A DNA stretch of 64,000 nt from Bradysia coprophila (taxonomy: Eukaryota; Arthropoda; Insecta; Diptera; Sciaridae): the NCBI RefSeq assembly GCF_014529535.1, contig NC_050738.1, positions 2,170,001 to 2,234,000 on the forward strand, read 5' to 3'. Each line of letters opens with the position of its first letter. Position 1 is the stretch's first letter. A program made the translations under genes and the position numbers. Below the pieces are notes generated by a model that was given only the letters and a program-made list of their open reading frames with translations, was not told where the DNA came from and did no database searches. Positions 27,481 to 36,270 of this stretch are shown here, in pieces.

Positions 27481-28194
27481 GAATTTTATAAGCAGTACCA
27501 AAAGAAACGTCTTGTCAGTTTTTTGGTAACATCAGTTGGACATTTTAATGGATAGAACTCTCGATTGAACATTAGCAGCAATGCTGGTTAGAAGAACTAC
27601 AAACCTGATTTGATTCTGTACTTTATTGTATTGTATGAAGGTATCATGGTAAGTGTAACACGACATGTAGCGAGAGGGTAACCAAAATATCATGTAAAGT
27701 CGCAAAAGATCGGAAAGTACAAAAGAACTTAAACGGGCAACGGGTTGAACCAATTAAAACTCTTTTTTTATTTTAAATTGCACTACAATATTTTATTTTA
27801 CCCAACCGGTTTCACTAGCTACGCGAGCATCATCAGAAGCTGATAATTGACTAATCAACCGGTTTCACTAGCTACGCTAGCATCATCAGAGGCTGATAAT
27901 TGACTAATTTCATAAGTGAATTTCATAAGTGAATTGACTAAAGTATCCAAAACTCATGAAACGTTAACAAAACGTTTTCTCTTTAAACGAAAAAACGAGA
28001 ATCGTCGCCCTGAAGGGTGATAGGGAAATAAACCTTTCGTATTTTTTTAGGTCTTTTGTTTTGACTAAAATTGACGCAATCTACTATATTGGTAAGTGTT
28101 TAATTAACAAGATGAGTTAGGTAGTGTTGTGTTAGGTGTTGGGTGTTTCCCTTCTCACAAAACTTTGATACTCTCCATAAAATACCATTCTGAT

Positions 28195-28603
28195 TAGAGA
28201 TGTACATCGGCCCGACCCGACCCGGCCCGATCGGGTTCGGGTCCGGGTTTTGAAAATTCATTCGGGCCGGGTCGGGTCGGGCTTTGAAAACAAAAATTCG
28301 GGCCGGCCCGACTTAGAAATACAAATTTAAAGTAAGCCAATAAAAGCCTATAAAGCATGAAACACTAACTTATTTTATTATTTTACTTCGCGTATAAGAT
28401 TATTGCAAAGCTTTTATGCGTAGAAAATGATTTTTCATTAAATTTCTTATAGTAAAAAAAAGTCGGGTCACGTCGGGCCGATGATTTTTTCGGGTCGGGT
28501 TGGGTCGGGGCCGCGAAGAGAAAAGTCTCGGGTCGGGTCGGGCTCGGGTTCAAAAAATTGGATCGGGTCGGGTATTGAAAAAACGTCGGCCCGCTCATCT
28601 CTA
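28195..28603. mobile_element. hAT-type MITE, 409 bp, with 8-bp TSD
   Basis: Ends TAGAGATG... and ...CATCTCTA are inverted, with inner ggcccga/tcgggcc blocks. Both sides are flanked by the identical octamer ATTCTGAT (28187-28194 and 28604-28611). An 8-bp duplication and TAG-type ends are the hallmarks of the hAT superfamily. The interior is built of GGGTCGGGTCGGG-like repeats and has no transposase, so it is non-autonomous. It is nested inside the element at 27743-30064. Confidence 0.92.
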
Positions 28604-28992
28604 ATTCTGATATGAGTTTTAGAAATTTACTAAAGATTGCTATCACGAGCAATGATTTAGGTTCTTCATTTTTCATCTATCTGATTAACATGAAAAGATT
28701 GCTATAAGTTTATTTACAGTGAACGTCTGTGAAATTTGGATAGGAATTTTTTTCATCTGTTTTTCAGCTGGTCCACTCGACCAATCAAAAATGTTGTATA
28801 CAGTTATAAAAACTTATAAGCAGTTTTCCAGCTGGAGCAAATTTCTAGTTAAATTTCACTTACATCCGATGAAATATCAGAGAGCGAAAGTAGCTTCTTT
28901 CATCTCTCTGAGGAGGCGAGGGCAAGTGTTTCATTTTTTTTTAAATTGAAAATATTGCATCGTTTACATAGCATTAATATCACATAAGCATT

Positions 28993-29935
28993 TTAATTGA
29001 AAACATTAAAGCCATGTCCATCGTTAAATGTATCTCGGAGACTGACTGAGTTACGCCGTTGTATAGCTATCGAAATTCGTTGTAGCAAATAATCTAGAGA
29101 GCGCTTCTCTCCAGTCTGCTCTTTCATACGTTTACGAAGCTTCTTCAAAAAAATTAATGTTTCTGGTCCAATTGCGCCGAATGTTTCGAAAGCGAGCGGA
29201 GTGAAGATGAAACGATCTTTCAAGTCGATGTACAAATTGTATTTATGTCGTTCCGCTTCATCGGCTGCTGCTCCACTGCTTAAAGAAGTTGACCGTAAGT
29301 ATTTAGCGGCCATTGTGTTCACTACCGTCGCGTCCCAAATCAGAAGTCTCCCTCTGCTCCACGGATAACTAGTTATTCCGTCCGGACGCTTCCCGTCACG
29401 ACGCGATACCGATAGTCCATATGGTTCAAGTCTATTCGGGACCCCAACTGAGCTGAATGCCATCGAAAATTTTTTGTTGACTTCTGCGTGACAATTGTAT
29501 TTCCCAATGGTTTTATTGCAGGACATCGCATGATATCCCTTGGGATCCGCCATTTCTCCACAAATACACCGGTGAGGCTCGCTAACGTTGTTTCCCAAGC
29601 GTAAGGCTACGGCAACTCTGGCCGAATCGTTATCCAGCAGTAGACCTAACTGGTGTGACGGGACTGCTTGTAGCCACTTAGAAGATGTTTGAGATGATGA
29701 CGAAAGCAGTCTTGCACGGTCTGTTGGTCCACTTGATGATAATAGATCGTTAAATGTTGTCTTTGATCGTAAGTTATCCCAATGACTTTGGCTACGTTTC
29801 GACACAGCATCTGGTGGGATAAGTTCGTCGGGATAGGCTTCAATCGATGAGACGAACTCGGAGTCGATGATTTTTAATTCTGACCGGGCCAGTATTCGGT
29901 TTGATAAATCTTCTGACTGGAATACTGAAGTGTTT
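28993..29935 (-). mobile_element. C-terminal fragment of a retrotransposon polymerase
   Basis: An open frame of about 310 residues encodes the region after the RT core: a CICG ... KGYHAMSC Cys/His block, then GKRPDGITSYPWSRGRLLIW and a C-terminal KRSLDYLLQRISIAIQRRN segment. It is homologous throughout to the C-terminal half of the longer polymerase at 53134-54960 but clearly diverged from it. The R-P-D ... W-D-A-T-V pattern resembles a PD-(D/E)XK restriction-like endonuclease domain; that is inference. The frame is lost near 29935, next to the right inverted repeat, and the RT core is missing. Confidence 0.75.
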
Positions 29936-30064
29936 CATTATAATAACAAACTAATCAATTATTATCAGCCTCTGATGATGCTAGCGTAGCTTGTGAAACC
30001 GGTTGGTAAAATAAATTTTTTTAGTGCAATTTAAAATAAAAAAAGAGTTTTAATTGGATCAGCC

Positions 30065-31108
30065 CCTTTAAGTTTGATTCAATTGCACGGTGTACCGCGA
30101 ACCACGTATAACAAAAGAAATTACAAAAATGCAGAAAAAAAAAGGATTAGAAGAAACGGCGAATTTTAGAAGAAACAGTGATAAACTCACCGTTTCTTCT
30201 AAGATTCGCCGTTTCTCAACTCGCCGAAACTATGCGTAATACAAAAAGACAACAGCAAGAACAACAAACAACAGCAATTTAAAGGGTACTATAGTTTAGT
30301 CTTTAGCTAGGTAGAAACTTACAGAGGGATTCTTTTGAAAAACAGCCTACCGAAATCGGACACATTTACTAGTGGAATTTTTTATATGTACCTAGAAAGG
30401 ACTTCGACCCTAGAAGCCAAAACCACTTTCAAAAAAATTCTTCGAAGTTTGTGTGGCTGGTGAAAGGTGAGCAAAAATAGAAAAATTGCTATTTTCTTAC
30501 AAAAATTTCTCCAGTTACACGAGCCGTAAAGGGTCGTGTGGGGTGTCATTAGAAAGGTAATCCGAATAGGGGCTTATTGGTTTTAAAATTCATCGACATT
30601 GAAATATGTGCAGTCGAAGTTTTCAACCGAAATTTATTGAGGTGAGGTACACAAAACGTGCAAAACGGGTTGGGATACTCTTTTCATCATTTGAACCTTT
30701 TCCAATTACCATTGTTTTAGAGCTTTTTTTATCGGCAAGTCAATTTTTAAACTGCTAGCCCTAGATTATTATCGCTCTTCCCTTATTAATTTTCACGTTT
30801 AGAAATTGTGAACCTTTAGGAAACGAATAAGTGAGATATGAGATGTGCCAATCTAGGTGCTCGGAAATCTCACATCTCCAGTGCCGAACTGGCTACTCAA
30901 CATTCAACAAAGGCGAGCCTTTAAAAGAAGTGCAAATATGAGAATTTATGCGTTCATGGTGTTTTGCCCGATCGCTCAGTATGGCCAAACCGAGATTGGA
31001 GAGATCTCTACCATTAGTTTCCTAAGCGATAGCACTTTAATACCCCATTTCATTAGTGATGTGCCTGTGGGACAATTGGCCGACTGAAATTATCATTACG
31101 AATGTCAT
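30065..31108. repeat. Dispersed-repeat region with a partial foldback copy
   Basis: At 30144-30216 there is a short palindrome (aagaaacggcgaattttag ... attcgccgtttct). At 30245-30322 lies the second copy of the dispersed repeat seen at 17506. From 30324 to about 30565 the sequence matches the left arm of the foldback element at 31109-31907 (gagggattcttttgaaaaac ... cgtgtggggtgtcattagaa), so it is a diverged half copy. Confidence 0.75.
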
Positions 31109-31907
31109 GAGGGATTCTTTTGAAAAACAGAATCTTGAAATCGGAAGCATTTTCCATTGGACTTTTTTATATGTGCCTGAATTGGTATTGGTCCCTAGAA
31201 CCTAAAACCACTTTCAAAAAAATTCTTCGAATCTTGTGTGGCTAGTGGGAGGTGATCGAAAACTGAAAACATGCACTTTTCTTACAAAAATTTCTCCAGT
31301 TACACGAGCCGTACAGGGTCGTGTGGGGTGTCATTTGAAAGGTAATTGCATGTACTTTTAGGAAAAATAGAGCTTACAGAAGTTTGGTAGCATCTTCGAT
31401 GCAATATAAGCACTTAAACATTTCAACTTCACATAACTCATCGAAGATGCTACCAAACTTCTGTAAGCTCTATTTTTCCTAAAAGTACATGCAATTACCT
31501 TTCAAATGACACCCCACACGACCATGTACGTTTCGTGTACCTCGAGAAATTTCTGTAAGAAAAGTGCAAGTTGTCAGTCTTTTTTCGGCTGAAAACTTCA
31601 ACTGCACATATCTCAGTGTGGATGAATTTTAAACCCAACAAGACCCTATTTTTCCCATTAGCACATGCAATTACCTTTCTAATGACACCCCGCACGACCC
31701 TGTACGGCTCGTGTAACTGGAGAAATTTTTGTAAGAAAAGTGCATGTTTTCAGTTTTCGATCACCTCCCACCAGCCACACAAGATTCGAAGAATTTTTTT
31801 GAAAGTGGTTTTAGGTTCTAGGGACCAATACCAATTCAGGCACATATAAAAAAGTCCAATGGAAAATGCGTCCGATTTCAAGATTCTGTTTTTCAAAAGA
31901 ATCCCTC
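31109..31907. mobile_element. Foldback element with ~240-bp arms and central hairpin
   Basis: The left arm, from gagggattcttttgaaaaac to about 31355, is repeated in reverse complement from about 31670 to 31907. A second perfect-looking inverted pair is nested inside: aggtaattgcatgtactttt ... and its complement, spanning about 31340-31500. Related half copies lie at 30324-30565 and 40920-41345. No coding capacity is seen. Confidence 0.85.
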
Positions 31908-32871
31908 CATAGATCTTCGACTATACCACCCTTAGTCATAAGCCATCAAATTATTTTCAATTTTCTGTGTAATATTTCTTTAGTTATGTAGATTCAGCCA
32001 AATTGATAAATAAATAACTTTGAAAAAGGTACACGGTCAATTGCAATAAGAAAATGCGTGTTACCAATGTAAGTACGACGGTGATGGAGGTCCAGTTAGT
32101 TCTATTCGATCTTAAGCATTATAGACTCATATTTACATACGAGTATAGATATAAATGTTCAACGAGAAGAGCCTGATGACCACATGACATGCTTTTCTGT
32201 TCTATCCGTACAATGATGGCGATGTTAGGTATTCGTGGGCTCGTGTACTATTTGAATAGGATCGGTATTTCTATTGTAGTATCATGCTTTGGATGTAAAG
32301 TTTCTTGTTACTTTGAAATAGAACATCAGTTTGTATACAGCAAGAACCGACGGTGCATGCATGTCATGTGAATTGTGTTGATTTCAAATACAGTATTAAT
32401 TTGTCGTCATTGTTGTGCAATTAATTGTAAAAATTTCTGATTTTTTTACAAATTCGTAAGTTTGAACGTTGATTATAATGAACTATTGTCGCATTTTGAG
32501 AGGTGAAAGCTTGTTATAGCAAAAAAAAAAAAAAACATCGGGGAAAGCGTCGTAAATATCATGTGCCGCAATATTTTTAGTTCTTTGAATTCAAATCTCA
32601 AGGACGAAGCTGCAACCTATTGATGTGATCCTAACATGTTCGGAAACAAATTCACCTCTCATTTGATTTGACGAACGATAAATCGATTGATAATTTTGTT
32701 GATTTTGAGTATTGTGCTAAACTTTTGATGGAACACGTGCTGGATGCTTCTTTGACCAAGATTTTCTCTTTTTGCTATAGGACATCTGATTCAGAGACTT
32801 TTTAAGTGGACTAATACTTTGTCCTCGATCAATCGTTAACCACATTCCGAGAATATAACTCAACTGAAACG
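31908..32871. other. Intergenic, AT-rich, upstream of the small secreted-protein gene
   Basis: No gene recognised. It includes an A15 run at about 32521. The last 100 nt form the probable 5'UTR and promoter region of the gene at 32872. Confidence 0.4.
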
Positions 32872-33183
32872 ATGAAAATCCTCCAGAGTTTGTTCATCGT
32901 ACTATTCCTAGTGGCAGTACTGGGCTCTAAGTACTTTCCCGTAGCAGGTAACCCAAAAAAAATGTGCCTTAGCGGAACTCAAAGTCTGCAATCAATTTGT
33001 TTTAATGCAATTTCAGAAGGCGATCAGACGTGTGAATGCGTCAAATGTGCATGTTGTTCACCAAAGGATAGGGATCATAGTGTTCAATGTGAAACCGGAC
33101 AGGTGTGCTGCCGTGATAAACCCATATATAGCTTATGTGATGCTGTTCATCTGATATTCTTCAGACACGGCTACCGACCATAA
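32872..33183 (+). CDS. Small secreted cysteine-rich protein
   Basis: The frame is open for 103 residues. It begins with a clear signal peptide: MKIL, then a hydrophobic core (FIVLFLVAVL) and a likely cleavage near residues 19-26. The mature part has closely spaced cysteines (CECVKCACC ... QC ... VCC ... LC). Positions 32948-33016 look like an intron (gcag|gtaacc donor, aatttcag acceptor). They are exactly 69 nt and open in frame, so spliced (80 residues) and unspliced (103 residues) versions both read through. I do not recognise the family. A disulphide-rich secreted peptide of insects, such as an antimicrobial or protease-inhibitor-like protein, is possible but unsupported. A poly(A) signal AATAAA lies at 33283-33288. 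Confidence 0.65.
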   Translation: MKILQSLFIVLFLVAVLGSKYFPVAGNPKKMCLSGTQSLQSICFNAISEGDQTCECVKCACCSPKDRDHSVQCETGQVCCRDKPIYSLCDAVHLIFFRHGYRP

Positions 33184-33282
33184 TAAGATGGTAGTGTTGT
33201 ATGTAGCGATGAAGAAAAATATGCTGCCGGGCACATACTAAAGCACGTTAAGCGAGTTTAGTCTCGTTGTTCGTTTTTTTAA

Positions 33283-33288
33283 AATAAA
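33283..33288 (+). terminator. Poly(A) signal of the small secreted-protein gene
   Basis: AATAAA about 100 nt after the stop codon, in an AT-rich stretch. Confidence 0.6.
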
Positions 33289-34294
33289 ATTTGTATTGAC
33301 CAGCCATGACAATTTCATTCATCGATATGTGCCCGTTATGAAGGTCAAAAATGCCGAAAATCACTTTAGTAAGTCTCATTTACTGACTTTGTTTCTCAAA
33401 ACCCTTAAATCGTAAAACCTTTTTGTACTCCATAAATAATAGTTGCGGGCATTAATATAGAATGTCATGGATGCGATGTTTGTAGTTTTCCACTCTTCAC
33501 AATGATGAAAACTTTTGAATACTCTAAAACGGTTTGAGAGCAATTGCGTCCTCAAAAACTGTCGTTTGTTTGGAATAATTTAAACCACAAGATGTGCAAA
33601 AGTTACGTGTTCGATACGAATAAGGTTGCAATTGACAAATAATGACGTTCCTTGAATGGTTTCTTATCCATAATGGATGATGCCACATTTCTACACGGTT
33701 TGATTTCACTCTTAAAAACTTGAAGCGTCTTAATGGAAGCTATGTTATGTTCATCAAACTATTCAAACGTAGTAATGTCGATGAACGTACACATAAAGAA
33801 TCTTATAAAACCAGTTGAGAACGTGGCATATCGCTGCACGCATAGTGTGAAGGAATATAAAGTCCATCCAAATAGTGCGTCATCTGGTCGTGGAAATTAT
33901 GAATAAAAGCTCGTATGGAATTTTATGGATTAAATCGAACATCTAAGAATGGAAAGACCTGTCTGACAAAAATATTAGTTTTCTCCTACTCGTTAGAGCC
34001 AACATTTAAAGTGGTCACTTATAAGGCCGTGAGTTGTTAAATTATTGCCTAATTGGAAAGGAGGTGTAATATCCCGCGCAGCTGGCACACATCATATAAA
34101 ATCAAGGCAGCTCTCGCCTCCTAATTTTGTCAACAATGTGTATGCGGTTGCTAGAGAGCTGCCTTGATATAATCCAAAGGTGTCAAAATGAAGGTATTGA
34201 AGCAACGCACCTCTAGCATAAGTTCTACTTTATATAGAGTACTGAAACTTGACAGTGTACCAAACAAATTTCAACACTGTAAAAACCATTTCAT
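33289..34294. other. Intergenic, no gene recognised
   Basis: No coding region recognised. At 34093-34175 there is a spaced inverted pair (atcaaggcagctctcgcc and agagagctgccttgat). At 34193-34255 a segment resembles the MITE family with CAACGCACTTCAAGC ends (compare 45429-45592). Confidence 0.45.
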
Positions 34295-34484
34295 CACAGC
34301 ACTGCTTATAGCATGAACATTGAAAATATTTGGAGGCTGGTGAAATCATGGTGGTATGCACTGCGTTTCTACTGTAAAGATAGATGATTTGTTTCATTGT
34401 ATGAGTTTAAGCATAAAAGCCCGCCCATACAAGCAATCCTAAGCGGTAGCTCTTATCACTAAAGTTCAGTGTATATGCTGTGGT
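34295..34484. mobile_element. MITE, CACAGCACTGC family, copy 1
   Basis: It starts cacagcactgc and ends atgctgtg. Internally it matches the reverse complement of the copy at 43861-44060: tagcatgaac, atatttggaggctg, and caatcctaagcggtagctc in the same order. No flanking duplication is visible, unlike the other two copies, so it is probably older. Confidence 0.8.
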
Positions 34485-34509
34485 GTCGGTACCTTTGTTT
34501 CTATCAGTC

Positions 34510-35766
34510 TATAGGGTACCGTCACCAGTGTTCGGCCGAATAAAAATTGTTGTTGGCTTTACTGATTTTATTACAGATATTTTTATAACAAATATCTGTC
34601 TCTTGAATTTTAATTGGATTTAGCATTTAATTAAGATTTTTTTAATGATAATTGCGGATATTTAATAAATTATTTAATATTTTTAATTAAATCTCAAAGT
34701 CGAAAAACACAAATTCTCTAGTTATCGGCCACAATTTTCAGTGTTCGGCTATTCGGATCTAGTTATCGGCCACATCTGTCAAGCGTCTAATGTTATTAAT
34801 TTTCATTGATAAAATTATTATTTTCACAGTTCTTGTGACTAATTACCTAATATTAATGATGAAAATCACCAAATAGAATCGATTTCACTAGTTTATCGAA
34901 ACGTTTTTGCAATGAAATGATGAGCCGTTTTTTCATACACGAACAAACACACTACATAATGAATTATAACACGTTGGATGTATCGTGAGTTTGTTTACAA
35001 TTTTTACATCACCTTGGATGGCTAATAATTCAGCGAATTTTACTTTTTTCGAGTATCCGTTGATGTTTAGTGCTATTTGAGGTTCAAAACTAATTAAATA
35101 TCGAGTAAAAACCGCAAAAACAATGAATCCAAAGTGAATTAAATGTGAAATAAAATGTGGCCGATAACTAGTTTTTGTAGAGAAAACATGTACCCTATTT
35201 TCGGCCACAAACAAATTACGTGGATTTAACGGATTTATTAGTGAAAAATGATCAAAATTAATTAATTGATTAAAACACATAGCCGCACAGAAAAACTAAA
35301 TTTTATGCGAAAAATACTTCCTCAAGTAGTGCACTACAATTCTTTGATTGCTTAATAAAAACGTTTATGCTCAAAACAAACGAGGCATTGAAAACGTGTT
35401 TTGGTCCTATTTTTCATGACGAAATTTTCGAAACTGTCAAATGAAGTTAGAACTTTTTCTATTCCAAATTGCGACTTCTGCATCTGTCAATGAAAACTAG
35501 GACCAAAACACGTTTTCAATGCCTCGTTTGTTTTCAGCATTACTTTTGTTCTGTTTGGTGGCATGAATACTTTGCAACAGCAATTAAGAAACTTTAAAAT
35601 AATTATTGGGACCGATAACTATACACAAATAATCTTAATGCGATACATTTGCTGGAGAAAATAATTTTAATTAATTTATTAATTGATTTAATTGTTTTAT
35701 TAATTCGTAAAGTCTGAAGTGGCCGATAGCTGGGGGGTGGCCGAATACTGGTGCCCGTACCCTATA
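34510..35766. mobile_element. 1.26-kb TIR element with internal CGGCCAC repeats
   Basis: The left end tatagggtaccgtcaccagt (then gttcggcc) is mirrored at the right end (ggccgaatactggtgcccgt, then accctata). Inside, the motif tta/atcggccaca occurs several times in both orientations (for example near 34726, 34760, 35160, 35205 and 35625). A 115-residue minus-strand ORF (34933-35280) has no transposase motif that I recognise. The element is probably non-autonomous. The TA at its ends would fit a TA-target insertion, but this is not decisive. Confidence 0.7.
35372..35535. repeat. Palindromic insertion within the 1.26-kb element
   Basis: The sequence caaaacaaacgaggcattga followed by aaacgtgttttggtcct is repeated in reverse complement at the right side (aggaccaaaacacgttttca, then atgcctcgtttgtttt). 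Arms are about 45 bp with an unrelated centre. It looks like a small foldback element nested in the larger one. Confidence 0.75.
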
Positions 35767-36270
35767 ACTTCTTTGGAAAAGTCTCAAGCCACTGTCACTG
35801 TGACTCAAGTCTCAATTTACTGAAAACATTGAGTTAACTCCGAAAATCCATTTAAAATATATTCCTTACGATGCTGAAGTATCAGTCTTCACTGTAAAAA
35901 TGATATTTTGTTCTATGAATAGGTTTCACGCTTCGAAGTAGTTGAAAATATACTTTTTGAGTCATTGAAATCAATCCGTAATACAGAACTTACTCGACCT
36001 ATAAGCACAGAACAAGTATTTGAAACATGAAACGGTTGATTGTTACAGGAATTTAAAATGCTCAGCTCTAGCTTTTCGGTTTCTTTTTAAGTTTTCGCGC
36101 GTGAATTAAACATTTTTCGGCAGCTCTTATTATGATGCAACTAACGTCAAATGGTTTTGGCGCTCTCTCGAATTTTGTTTACATTTTATTGTGAAATAAT
36201 AATGTTCGTGCGCTGTTGATTGTATATATCATCTGGAAAACATATTTTTGAATTTGTAACAAAATAAGCA
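35767..36270. other. Intergenic region and Ku80 5' region
   Basis: No gene recognised. The last part is the likely promoter and 5'UTR of Ku80. Confidence 0.45.

Larger units (their letters stand above)
27743..30064. mobile_element. Inverted-repeat element carrying an RT tail and a nested MITE
   Basis: The left end (gttgaaccaattaaaactc through aaccggtttcactagctacg to cagaggctgataatt, 27743-27905) recurs in reverse complement at 29945-30064. The left arm holds a 53-bp internal duplication of the caaccggtttcactagctac unit. Between the arms lie a LINE-type polymerase tail on the minus strand and an inserted hAT-type MITE. It may be a composite: a foldback element that captured or was invaded by a retrotransposon fragment. 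Confidence 0.75.

Noticed and set aside
34933-35280. 115-residue minus-strand ORF in the 1.26-kb TIR element
   Set aside because: No transposase motif, no codon pattern of a real gene, and it overlaps inverted-repeat sequence.
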